Below are positions 17,576 to 25,235 of a stretch of 64,000 bases of DNA, piece after piece. The position numbers and the translations under genes are program-made. The number at the start of each line of letters is the position of its first letter. Position 1 is the first letter of the stretch. Source of the DNA: an uncultured Caldilineaceae bacterium (GTDB lineage: Bacteria; Chloroflexota; Anaerolineae; Caldilineales; Caldilineaceae); assembly GCA_958295915.1 (NCBI GenBank), contig OY282381.1, forward strand, positions 3,432,722-3,496,721. The letters are read 5' to 3'. The notes below the pieces were generated by a model. The model did not search any database. It had not been told where the DNA came from and saw only the letters and a list, made by a program, of their open reading frames with translations.

Positions 17576-18682
17576 TCACTGCGCGCTATACCGTATCAAA
17601 GCCTGAGCGTCCATCCCCGCCACACCTAACCTGGCCGGAGTGCGCGCTTCCTGCCAGAAATCTCGCCGCAGGGCCGCGCCGGCCAGGGCTACCAAGGAGC
17701 GCATCAGCGGTGTCTCTGCGCCCACCTGCGCTCCCAAAAGACTCCATGCCCCCAGCCCGTAGGGAATGTCCTCCGTCAGCCAGCGGCTGTCGACGGCGCC
17801 GGGCGCTCGCAATTGCGTGAGCATACGGCTGCCGTTGATCGTTGCCCATAGATCGCCCTTCGGCCCAAATCCAGCAGCGTGGAAGGCAGAATCGACCGGC
17901 GTCAAATCGAGTCCCAACGCCCGGCCAATCCCTCGTCGTTCGGCGTCGACAGCGTAGATCACATCGGCTACAGTCGGTGTAACACCCTCTTCATAGAAGT
18001 AAAAATCTCCACGTGAGTACTCAACCCGTCCGGCATTCATCAGAACGCCAGGAGGATGAACAACTGGGTTCATAGCCGACAGCCCGCAAGCGAGCGCATT
18101 GGGGTACGGGGAAATGGCTGTCGGCTGACCGCTGCGGCCATCGCGGGTAAAAAGCTCCTGCACAGCGTTGACAACCGTCTCTGTCCCCGCTGCTGGATAA
18201 ACGCCCAATCCCAGACCTGTGACTACGCCCCAAATGTGAGCCGAGTGCGGCGCGGTTTTGCGACAGACGTACGGCGCCGTATCTGTCTCGGCAAAGAGAA
18301 TCTCGCTGTCATTGCCCGCGCTTCGCACAACATGGGCAAATTCCAACGATCCCAGCGTCCCAGGTGTGATGACAACGATATGGCCGTCCCGTAGATGGGG
18401 GGCGCAGAACTCAGCAAATGGTCGGTGGGCATAGGCAGGCACGATCAGGAGCAGCAGGTCGTTCTGCAGCCCCTCTGCTGCACTGATTGTAAGATGGCGA
18501 ATTTGCGCTGTACCCGTTTCGGCTACACCCGCCAAGTGAATCTCTCTATCCGACTGGATCGATTCCAAAGTCCAAGCATAGTCTGGATGTTCGCACAGGG
18601 TAACGGCAACCCCGCGCAATGCCAGGTTGGCGGCAACGGCAAATGCCGTGTTGCCGCCACCGAGAATAGTCAATGAATTCAT
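17576..18682 (-). CDS. NAD(P)-dependent opine (octopine/nopaline) dehydrogenase family protein
   Basis: A 368-residue protein starting MNSLTILGGGNTAFAVAANL, a Rossmann GxGxxA/G dinucleotide loop at the extreme N-terminus, which fixes the start at 18682 although the frame is open upstream. PAYAHRPFAEFCAPHL and VVITPGTLGSLEFA belong to the NAD-binding half. The second half (SPYPNALACGLSAMNPVVHP, then GVLMNAG) carries the conserved Asn/His region of the octopine dehydrogenase helical domain. Such enzymes reductively condense an amino acid with a keto acid, or run the reverse. It is the last gene of a five-gene unit; the 79-base gap upstream suggests co-transcription with the MetE-like gene. Confidence 0.85.
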   Translation of the reverse strand: MNSLTILGGGNTAFAVAANLALRGVAVTLCEHPDYAWTLESIQSDREIHLAGVAETGTAQIRHLTISAAEGLQNDLLLLIVPAYAHRPFAEFCAPHLRDGHIVVITPGTLGSLEFAHVVRSAGNDSEILFAETDTAPYVCRKTAPHSAHIWGVVTGLGLGVYPAAGTETVVNAVQELFTRDGRSGQPTAISPYPNALACGLSAMNPVVHPPGVLMNAGRVEYSRGDFYFYEEGVTPTVADVIYAVDAERRGIGRALGLDLTPVDSAFHAAGFGPKGDLWATINGSRMLTQLRAPGAVDSRWLTEDIPYGLGAWSLLGAQVGAETPLMRSLVALAGAALRRDFWQEARTPARLGVAGMDAQALIRYSAQ

Positions 18683-18761
18683 GATCCCTGTAGTCCTTTG
18701 CTGAACTGGTTCTGGCGAGGCATCAGCGGCTTCCCGCTCAGTGACTTGCCCACCGTGGTCG

Positions 18762-19823
18762 TCAACCATATCTGTCCCGTAGACGCCTGGCCGCGTCCAC
18801 TTCGTTCTGCAGCTTAATGAAGACCTCATCCAAACTGACAACGGCCGCCGAACCCGGTGCGAATCCACAATCGGGATTCAAGGTGATCCGGTCCGCATCC
18901 AGGTGTTCCAGCGCTGCTTCGACCCGCTTGACAATGGATTCGACCGAGTCGACTTCTCCGGGTTGGCAACTGACACAGCCCAGCCCGATTTCAAAATCTT
19001 CTCGCAGTTGCCGGAAGACGGCCATGTCGCCAGCGCCTGGCGCCGTGAATTCCATCGTCAGATGATCTACCTTCAGGCGATTCAGTTGTCGGATGATCGG
19101 ACCGTAGCCCCCGCGGAACTGAGCCTCCCCGCGGGCGCGCGCTCCAGCGCGACGGCATAGGTGGACAGCCAAGCGGACACCCTCGACCCCAGCGACAACC
19201 TGATTGATCATGTCAACCGCAAAATCAGCGGCCTTGTCGGCATCTTCATACGCGGCGCGCACCTTGTTGTCCACAAACAGGCACAGGTGCGGGTCGTCGA
19301 TCTGCACGATCGTTACGCCCTCCTCGCGCAGCAGCTCAACTTCACGTCGCAGGATGGGCACACACGCGCGTACAAAGTCTGCACGCGTGGGATAGGCGCG
19401 GGACGATTTCTCCGCATCCCACATCCTTTCGCCCAACAGCGCTGGAGCCGGGAGCGTCGCTTTGATCGCTTTAGTCGTGATCTGTTTCAAATACGAAACT
19501 TCGCGCCCAATAAAGCCTGGGTTCTTCGGCTCCAGCCTGTCCACAACAACCGTCCACGGTCGCCCATCGGCCGGATTCAGACTCAATTCGAAGCCATCAG
19601 CCAGTTCGGCGATGACGCCAATATACGACTTCCGCCACCATTCGCCGTCGGTGATGACATCAAGTCCGGCGCATTCCTGTAAGGCGACGACGGCATGGAT
19701 CGCGGCTCGCATCAGACGCTCGTACTCATCCGCTGAATAATCCGAGTTGTCGCTGATTAAGTGTTTGACAAATCCCGGACGGGGCATCGAACCGACAACC
19801 GAGGTGGGGAATCGCGCGCTCAT
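18762..19823 (-). CDS. MetE C-terminal-like (cobalamin-independent methionine synthase family) protein
   Basis: A 353-residue single-domain protein matching only the catalytic C-terminal barrel of MetE. It has FPTSVVGSMPRP at the start, DVITDGEWWRKSY, VQIDDPHLCL, zinc-ligand candidates HLCRR (His/Cys) and NPDCGFAPGSA (Cys), and a glutamate in TMEFTAPGAGDM. Family members move methyl groups onto thiols or act on related C-S/C-P substrates. Short stand-alone versions like this often are not methionine synthases. ATG 19821-19823 overlaps the TAA of the upstream gene by one base (TAATG), showing translational coupling to the nucleotidyltransferase. The substrate is unknown. Confidence 0.85.
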   Translation of the reverse strand: MSARFPTSVVGSMPRPGFVKHLISDNSDYSADEYERLMRAAIHAVVALQECAGLDVITDGEWWRKSYIGVIAELADGFELSLNPADGRPWTVVVDRLEPKNPGFIGREVSYLKQITTKAIKATLPAPALLGERMWDAEKSSRAYPTRADFVRACVPILRREVELLREEGVTIVQIDDPHLCLFVDNKVRAAYEDADKAADFAVDMINQVVAGVEGVRLAVHLCRRAGARARGEAQFRGGYGPIIRQLNRLKVDHLTMEFTAPGAGDMAVFRQLREDFEIGLGCVSCQPGEVDSVESIVKRVEAALEHLDADRITLNPDCGFAPGSAAVVSLDEVFIKLQNEVDAARRLRDRYG

Positions 19824-20608
19824 TAGTGCTGTCTCCCGAAGCGACGTTGATGGCGCAATCGCGGCCATCGCTGTTGCGCGTACTCGAAATCCTGCAGAGT
19901 ATCGATCTCGATATAGCCGCCGGGCGTGTCTACGTGTACCATCCGTTCGCCGGCTTCGATCATCTCCTGAAACAGGTGGATCAGGTATGCCTTTTCGAAC
20001 GTATTTGCTTCACGGAAGGGCTGACCAGCGTAGCGCTGGCGGCATCGCAGGTAATGCTGGCGCAGACATGCGGCGCCAGCGGCGGAGAACTTGGCCATAC
20101 CAATATATTCGCCGTGCGCCTCCCAATCGTCAATCTCGCGGTGGATGCGCGTCACGACCCCGTTGCGCACAGTGACCTTTTCGGCGTCATCGCTTGGATG
20201 GTCCGTGCGCTGCGCATAACGCTCCAACCAGTGTGTATCAACGACCAGTGACATGTCCGCGTCGCTCGCCAGCACAGCTGACACTACGCCCGAGGTGAAT
20301 AGCGTATCGGAGTAGCAGCAAATGAATGGCTCTTCCATCAGGTCCTGGGCGATCATCAACGACGCCAGAATATTGTTGTTTTCCCAATCAGTGTTATGCC
20401 GAAACGTGAACTCTGGATAGTCGCGACGGACCTTTTCGATCTGGTACCCACCAATGAAGCAAATCCGGTTGATGCCGTTATCGCTAAACGCCTGGAGCGT
20501 CCAATCCAAGATGCGCCGCCCAGACACTTCGGCAAAGCATTTGGGCGTATGAGCCGTCGTAGGCATCAACCGCGCGCCGCGTCCGGCGCCGATGATGATC
20601 GCTCTCAC
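19823..20608 (-). CDS. Nucleotidyltransferase (sugar/alcohol phosphate NTP-transferase family)
   Basis: A 261-residue GT-A-like transferase. The signature loop IIIGAGRGARLMPTTAHTPK (GxGxR...P-K) binds the nucleoside triphosphate; RHNTDWENNNILASLMIA resembles LicC/choline-phosphate cytidylyltransferase-like enzymes; ICCYSDTLF and YIEIDTLQDFEYAQ supply the metal aspartates. The GTG at 20608 begins exactly at the first strand (VRAIIIGAG) and has a GGAGCG site; the frame upstream to 20683 is judged untranslated. It should activate a phosphorylated small molecule as an NDP/CMP derivative in the cytoplasm. Tight coupling to the MetE-like gene suggests a common product. Confidence 0.85.
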   Translation of the reverse strand: MRAIIIGAGRGARLMPTTAHTPKCFAEVSGRRILDWTLQAFSDNGINRICFIGGYQIEKVRRDYPEFTFRHNTDWENNNILASLMIAQDLMEEPFICCYSDTLFTSGVVSAVLASDADMSLVVDTHWLERYAQRTDHPSDDAEKVTVRNGVVTRIHREIDDWEAHGEYIGMAKFSAAGAACLRQHYLRCRQRYAGQPFREANTFEKAYLIHLFQEMIEAGERMVHVDTPGGYIEIDTLQDFEYAQQRWPRLRHQRRFGRQH

Positions 20609-20686
20609 AAATTCGCTCCATCGAAACGCTCGTCGATTTTTCTTGATCGCAAAGCGGGGGGCGCCCTCTGGGCCACTCAGCATCTC

Positions 20687-21811
20687 CTAACCTGTGAAGT
20701 CTTCCTCGCGCATCCAGCAGCCTCGAATATAGGACTTTGGCGCCGCGTCGCGGTGATGATAGACGCAGAAAATCTCACCGTCCTCGAACTGAACCCACCC
20801 ACTGTATCCGTAGTCGCCTGGCGACTCACTACCGTCATGCTCCAGTTCCAGAAAGCGCGACTCGCCTCCCGCCCCTTCCAACCCTGCCAAGTCGCCAAGC
20901 CAGGCCCACGTGCCAGTTCGGGCTGAGCGCGCCGCAGGTCTTGCGCATCGTGCGAAGCCCGAATCATGACGGCCCGCCTTATTCAGCTTCACTTCCCCAG
21001 GGGCCGGCTCCACATTGCGATAGATGACCAGCAGCCGACCACTCGCCAGCAAGCCGGCAGCCGGGCGATCACCGTAGAAAGGCGTGGGACGCGGCGTTGA
21101 CCAGGTGTATCCTTCGTCCTCGGAGAGGACATAGTGCGAAGGGCGCGTTGTGTGTACGTTTTCACGCATCACACACAGCAGCCGGCCATCTGGCAAGCGG
21201 ATAACCGACGGCTCGTCATGTTGATAGCCATCCTGTTCTGCCGCCAGGGCGCTAAGCGGCCAGGTGCGGCCACCATCAAAGGAGTGTACCGCGTGCAACC
21301 GAAAGGCGCCGGGAAAACGGATGCTCCAATATGCGATGGCGATGAGCCAGTGATCGGCCGTCAGCGCCAGTATCTTGTCCGGACAGATTCCCTGAACCTC
21401 CGTCAAGTGGCGCTCCGTCCATGTCTGACCCTCATCCTCGCTGAACCAGAGAAAGGTCTGGGAAGACAGCCGGCTCTGCGGCCAATCCCAGTGGTTGGCC
21501 TCGTCCGGAAAGATGAAGGCATCGAAGTTTGCGACGATCCGGCCATCCTGCAGCCGGCCGATACGCGGCGCGTTCCAGATGGCGCGGTCCTCGGCAAATG
21601 AGTACCTGATGTCCAGTTGGCGCGGGTTGACCCAGGTGTGACCGCGGTCAACGCTCTCGATGAGCATGGTCCGCGACGTACTGGCCACGTGAAGATCCGA
21701 CTCTCGGTAGATACATAGGAGTTTGCCGCATGGCAACAGGCAGATGTCGGGAAATGCCTCGTAGATGGTATCGTCACGCGCGATGGTTACGTGGCGCAAG
21801 CTGTCTGTCAT
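20687..21811 (-). CDS. BNR/sialidase-fold protein
   Basis: A 374-residue protein with four Asp-box repeats (SVDRGHTW, SEDEGQTW, SFDGGRTW, SEDEGYTW), the hallmark of six-bladed sialidase-type propellers. An N-terminal FPDICLLPCGKLLCIYRES and two arginine-rich blade strands are compatible with an exo-alpha-sialidase-like fold. There is no signal peptide, so it is probably cytoplasmic or not a classical sialidase. A stretch around residues 280-320 (KLNKAGRHDSGFARCARPAA) looks low-complexity and may be a local insertion or frame disturbance. Its ATG overlaps the upstream aldolase TGA (ATGA). The substrate is unknown. Confidence 0.75.
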   Translation of the reverse strand: MTDSLRHVTIARDDTIYEAFPDICLLPCGKLLCIYRESDLHVASTSRTMLIESVDRGHTWVNPRQLDIRYSFAEDRAIWNAPRIGRLQDGRIVANFDAFIFPDEANHWDWPQSRLSSQTFLWFSEDEGQTWTERHLTEVQGICPDKILALTADHWLIAIAYWSIRFPGAFRLHAVHSFDGGRTWPLSALAAEQDGYQHDEPSVIRLPDGRLLCVMRENVHTTRPSHYVLSEDEGYTWSTPRPTPFYGDRPAAGLLASGRLLVIYRNVEPAPGEVKLNKAGRHDSGFARCARPAARSARTGTWAWLGDLAGLEGAGGESRFLELEHDGSESPGDYGYSGWVQFEDGEIFCVYHHRDAAPKSYIRGCWMREEDFTG

Positions 21812-22605
21812 TGTGATAGCCCCAGAGTGTCTATGATTGTCTTGAACGCCTCTCTCATGTGCCGATAATCAGCCTCAAGGTGGTCCAAATCAAAGCCGGC
21901 TAATAGCAACCGATACCCTTCCTGTATGCGCGCCGCCAGCATCTCTGGCGTCAAGGCAACGGCGGCGGCTGCTTTGCCGGCCTTCTGGCACGCGTCAACC
22001 ACGTGTTCCAATTCGCTCTGAATATTGGCGTGAGCGGTGTACTCGTCCGACTCCCGACCGAGCCGCAACGACAGATCACGGTGGCCGACGAACAACGCGT
22101 CCACGCCAGGAACCCCGGCAATGGCTTCAGCGTTCTCGACCCCCTCGGGCGTTTCAATCATCATGACCGTCATGATGCGCTTATTCCATTCACTCAAGTC
22201 TTCCTCAACCCGTTCCATGCGGATGGCGCCAAACGAGCGCTTGCCGAAGGGTGGATAGTAACAGCGGGACACGATCTCTTCCGCCTGTTCCGCTGTATCC
22301 ACAATGGGCACGATGATCCCCTCGGCGCCTGTGTCGAGCAGCCGTTCGATCGTGCCGCCCTCATGCGTCCAGGTTCGGACCAGCACCGGTATCCTCATCC
22401 CATACGCTGTGCGGACGCCATGCGCCAGGGTCTGCCAATCCGAGTGGGTGTGCTGGGCCTCCCACCAGATCCAGTCCATGTCGACAGCCGTATACTCTAT
22501 CACATCGGGCGAGCCGGAAAAGATGCCAGCCCCGATCAGATGCTGGCCGGCGGCCAAGCGCTGCTTCAGATGCATTTCATCTCTCTCAATCCGAAACCTT
22601 TGCAT
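21808..22605 (-). CDS. HpcH/HpaI aldolase family protein
   Basis: About 265 residues, a second member of the HpcH/HpaI class II aldolase family. Visible features are WIWWEAQHTH (in place of the usual D-x-E-H), IPVLVRTW (Arg), DTGAEGIIVPIVDTAEQAEE, CYYPPFGKRSFG, MMIETPEGVEN (metal Glu) and FVGHRDLSLRLG (metal Asp). The active-site His is shifted to QHTH, so the substrate may differ from that of the aldolase at 1145. ATG 22605 was chosen because homology starts there; the ribosome site is poor. It is the first gene of the five-gene overlapping operon ending at 17576. Confidence 0.88.
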   Translation of the reverse strand: MQRFRIERDEMHLKQRLAAGQHLIGAGIFSGSPDVIEYTAVDMDWIWWEAQHTHSDWQTLAHGVRTAYGMRIPVLVRTWTHEGGTIERLLDTGAEGIIVPIVDTAEQAEEIVSRCYYPPFGKRSFGAIRMERVEEDLSEWNKRIMTVMMIETPEGVENAEAIAGVPGVDALFVGHRDLSLRLGRESDEYTAHANIQSELEHVVDACQKAGKAAAAVALTPEMLAARIQEGYRLLLAGFDLDHLEADYRHMREAFKTIIDTLGLSQ

Positions 22606-22686
22606 TGCAGGTGAGCGTACCACATGTGGGGGTGGCCAACAAGCAGCGGCCTCGGCCACGCCTCGTTGGTCTGAGCCAAAGCATCA

Positions 22687-22880
22687 TCAGTACGTGGCTA
22701 TGTTGAGCATGGCCTGTTCCTCAGGCGTCAGGGCCGCGATCTGCGCTTCGCTCATGCCCCGAAAGTGGGTATTCGGCGGAATGCCAGCCTCCAGCCCCCA
22801 CATCCACAGGCTCCTCTTCCGTCATCGTCGCCCGGACCTCCGCCGACATATAGCCATCCCGTTCCAGTTCGACTGTGTGT
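22687..22880 (-). pseudogene. Unrecognised gene fragment with frameshift
   Basis: On the minus strand one frame encodes VELERDGYMSAEVRATMTEE and a neighbouring frame continues GIPPNTHFRGMSEAQIAALT to a TGA at 22687-22689. Both look like real protein rather than chance coding, so this is probably a broken or 5'-truncated gene. I do not recognise the family. It fills most of the 326-base gap between the aldolase start and the efflux adaptor. Confidence 0.4.
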
Positions 22881-22931
22881 CGATCGATATCGAAGGGCGC
22901 TTATGCCTCATTCACTGCTTGTTGACAGAAC

Positions 22932-24140
22932 CTAGCGTTCAAATATCTGCTCGTTCTCTTCCAGGCCGGCCAGCACTTCTGTTCGCTCACCATCTGTCAC
23001 GCCCAGCGTGATGTCGACTTCCAGCGTGCGCTCACCGTCTTTGACCAGCACGTAGCGCCGGTTGAAATAGCTGTGAATCGTGACATTGGGAATGGTCAGC
23101 GCATCCTCCTTTTTCTCCACAACGATGCGCATATCGGCCAACGAGCCGATCTCCAGGTCCAGGTCGGGCGCCGTGAATTCAATCCGAATGGGCAACCCTT
23201 CATCCGTGCCATCAGCGCGGGCTGGCGTTGAGACCTGAATGAGTTTGCCCGTCACCTCGCGCTGTGGATAGTCACGGAAGACAATGGTCACTGTCTGGCC
23301 GAGTCGCAACTTCGGCGCCTCCTCCTCGCTGGGCAGCGAACTTCTGACCTCCAGGGCGTCAGGCGCCGCCAGACCCATGACGGGCACATATTCTGCGATC
23401 ATCTGTCCAATTTCACCATCTGTGTAACGCACCACTCCGTTGAAGGGCGCCAGCAACCGCGTCTGCTCGATGCGAGCCTGGAGCATGTCCACATCGATCG
23501 CCATGAACTCGACCTCCGCCTCTAAGAGAGCCATTTCGCGGTCATGTTGCTCTGTCAACAGCTTCAATTTAGTCTCAGCCGTTTCAACCGCCAGCTCTTG
23601 GCGCACGATGGCGTGCTCTTCTGCATCAGGATTTACAGGGTTTGAGGATGCGCGCGCTTGCTCCAACTGCAGCCTGGCGAGTTCAAGGGCTGCCTGAGCA
23701 TCAGCCAATGTCAAAGATCTGGACCCCTCGGCCGCGCTCAGCCGCAGTCTGGCTATCTCCAGCTGCTTTTGCGCCTTGGCCAGCTCATGCGGCAGAAAGC
23801 CAACATCCAGCTCTGCCAATACCTGTCCCGCTTCCACTGGACCGCCTGGCTGGACACGAAACCCGTTCAGGCGGCCACCGATGCGGAAGGAGAGATTCAC
23901 CCGTCGCTGCGAGTCCACAATCCCTAACAGCGTCACGCTATCGATGATATCGCCGCGTTCAACGCGATAGACCGCTTTGGGGAGGGGAACAGGTGTGGGA
24001 ATGGGTGTGGGCGTAACCAATACGTCGCCGGGAAGCTGTTCACAGGCCGCCAGGGCCGTGGCCAGGGTCAGCAGCCAGACAACCAGCCAGTAGCCAGTAG
24101 CCAGTACTGGCCACTGGGAACTTCCCACTGCAGTTCTCAC
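22932..24140 (-). CDS. Efflux RND/MacA-type periplasmic adaptor lipoprotein
   Basis: A 402-residue membrane fusion protein. A hydrophobic N-terminus ending ALAAC gives a lipoprotein signal. Then come a barrel-sandwich half (GRLNGFRVQPGGPVEAGQVL), a long alpha-helical hairpin (about residues 125-215, KAQKQLEIARLRLSAAEG through LLEAEVEFMAIDVDML), the second lipoyl-like half (APFNGVVRYTDGEIGQMI), a beta-barrel and a membrane-proximal domain. Such adaptors link an inner-membrane ABC or RND pump to the outside. No pump gene is adjacent on this strand. The start is GTG 24140, and the residues of the signal stretch (WPVLATGYWLVVWL) are encoded by a repeat of family C. Confidence 0.85.
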   Translation of the reverse strand: MRTAVGSSQWPVLATGYWLVVWLLTLATALAACEQLPGDVLVTPTPIPTPVPLPKAVYRVERGDIIDSVTLLGIVDSQRRVNLSFRIGGRLNGFRVQPGGPVEAGQVLAELDVGFLPHELAKAQKQLEIARLRLSAAEGSRSLTLADAQAALELARLQLEQARASSNPVNPDAEEHAIVRQELAVETAETKLKLLTEQHDREMALLEAEVEFMAIDVDMLQARIEQTRLLAPFNGVVRYTDGEIGQMIAEYVPVMGLAAPDALEVRSSLPSEEEAPKLRLGQTVTIVFRDYPQREVTGKLIQVSTPARADGTDEGLPIRIEFTAPDLDLEIGSLADMRIVVEKKEDALTIPNVTIHSYFNRRYVLVKDGERTLEVDITLGVTDGERTEVLAGLEENEQIFER

Positions 24141-24145
24141 TGGTT
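24085..24145. repeat. Repeat family C, copy 1
   Basis: AGCCAGTAGCCAGTAGCCAG and TACTGGCCACTGGGAACTTC belong to a dispersed CCAGT(A/G)-type repeat with many internal inverted matches. It overlaps the start and signal sequence of the efflux adaptor gene. Confidence 0.65.
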
Positions 24146-24161
24146 TTTTCTCTCTCCTCGC

Positions 24162-25235
24162 TTACACGATTTCATCAGGTCTGACCTCGCGGCCCTCTTG
24201 CGCAGATAGCTGTGCAGCGCGGCAGAACTGGAGCGCCGCCTTCCCCTCCTCGCCGCTGAGCGGCGACTGCCGCCCTTCAGATATGGCATCGACGAAGTCA
24301 TGCACGCCGGCGACGAAGCTGGCGCCCCAGTCCGAATCCACGTTGGAGAACTGCGTGGTTTTCCCGTCCCTGTACATCTCCACTGGCGGCCTATCCAGCA
24401 GCATTGAGGTGCATCGGTTTATCCAAATAAAGCCGTGGGAGCCGGTCAGCTCGACCCACTCGTCTTCCGGGCGCCCGTATTTGGAGGGCACCAGTATGTC
24501 ATCAGAGGTTATCGCCTCGTAGGAGCCGTACTTTTCGGCGTTTTGGTACTTCCAGATGACGACCGCCGGGCTATCGAGCATCCATCCATGCTGTATAGGA
24601 CGGTATGTTATCCAGGCGAATACCTTTTCCACCGCGCCCAGGTACCACATGGCGATAGAGAAAAGATGATAGCCGTAATCGAAGATAACCCGACCGCCGC
24701 CGCTCTGAGCAGGGTCGAAGCGCCATACCCAGCGCCTGTAGGGTATCTCCCAGTCTTCTCCCGTGGTGCCCTGCACACACTTGATACGTATGGAAAGCGG
24801 CTCGCCAATGGCGCCGGCCTCGAGCAGATCCTTGGCTTTCACCAGGGGTGGGTAGAAGCGGAAGTTTTCGAACACGCGCAACAGCTTGCGCGCGCGTCGG
24901 GCCGCCTTGATGAGCGCATCGCACTCGGCAACATTGATCGCCATCGGCTTCTGCACGGAGACGTGCTTGCCCGCCTCCAGCGCGGCGATACCCATCTCGG
25001 CGTGCAGATGGTGGGGTGTGATGACCTCCACCGCGTCCACGTCGGGGTCGGCGAGCAACGCCCGGTAATCGGTGTATCTCTTCTCGACTTGCCAGTCGCT
25101 GGCTCGCCTCTGGAGCAGATCTTCATCTACATCGCAAATGGCGTAGAGCGCTGCTTTGGGGTTGTCCTTGTAGCCCAGGTAGTGCAGATCGGTAATGGCG
25201 CCCGCGCCTATGAAGCCCACGCGTAGCTTTCTCAT
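24162..25235 (-). CDS. Gfo/Idh/MocA family oxidoreductase
   Basis: A 357-residue NAD(P)-dependent oxidoreductase. The N-terminal Rossmann loop is VGFIGAGAITDLHYLGY; VITPHHLHAEMGIAALEAGKHVSVQKPMA contains the conserved Glu/Gln-Lys-Pro (here QKP), and IFDYGYHLFSIAMWYLG supplies the catalytic-region histidine. These enzymes oxidise or reduce sugars, inositols and related rings in the cytoplasm. The ATG at 25235 overlaps the TGA of the upstream TPP enzyme by four bases (ATGA). The QKP in place of the commoner EKP is a small oddity. The substrate is unknown. Confidence 0.9.
   Translation of the reverse strand: MRKLRVGFIGAGAITDLHYLGYKDNPKAALYAICDVDEDLLQRRASDWQVEKRYTDYRALLADPDVDAVEVITPHHLHAEMGIAALEAGKHVSVQKPMAINVAECDALIKAARRARKLLRVFENFRFYPPLVKAKDLLEAGAIGEPLSIRIKCVQGTTGEDWEIPYRRWVWRFDPAQSGGGRVIFDYGYHLFSIAMWYLGAVEKVFAWITYRPIQHGWMLDSPAVVIWKYQNAEKYGSYEAITSDDILVPSKYGRPEDEWVELTGSHGFIWINRCTSMLLDRPPVEMYRDGKTTQFSNVDSDWGASFVAGVHDFVDAISEGRQSPLSGEEGKAALQFCRAAQLSAQEGREVRPDEIV

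Noticed and set aside
20687-21811. Sialic acid catabolism from the sialidase-like protein
   Set aside because: There is no NanA, NanE or NanK-type gene nearby and no signal peptide; Asp boxes alone do not prove sialidase activity.
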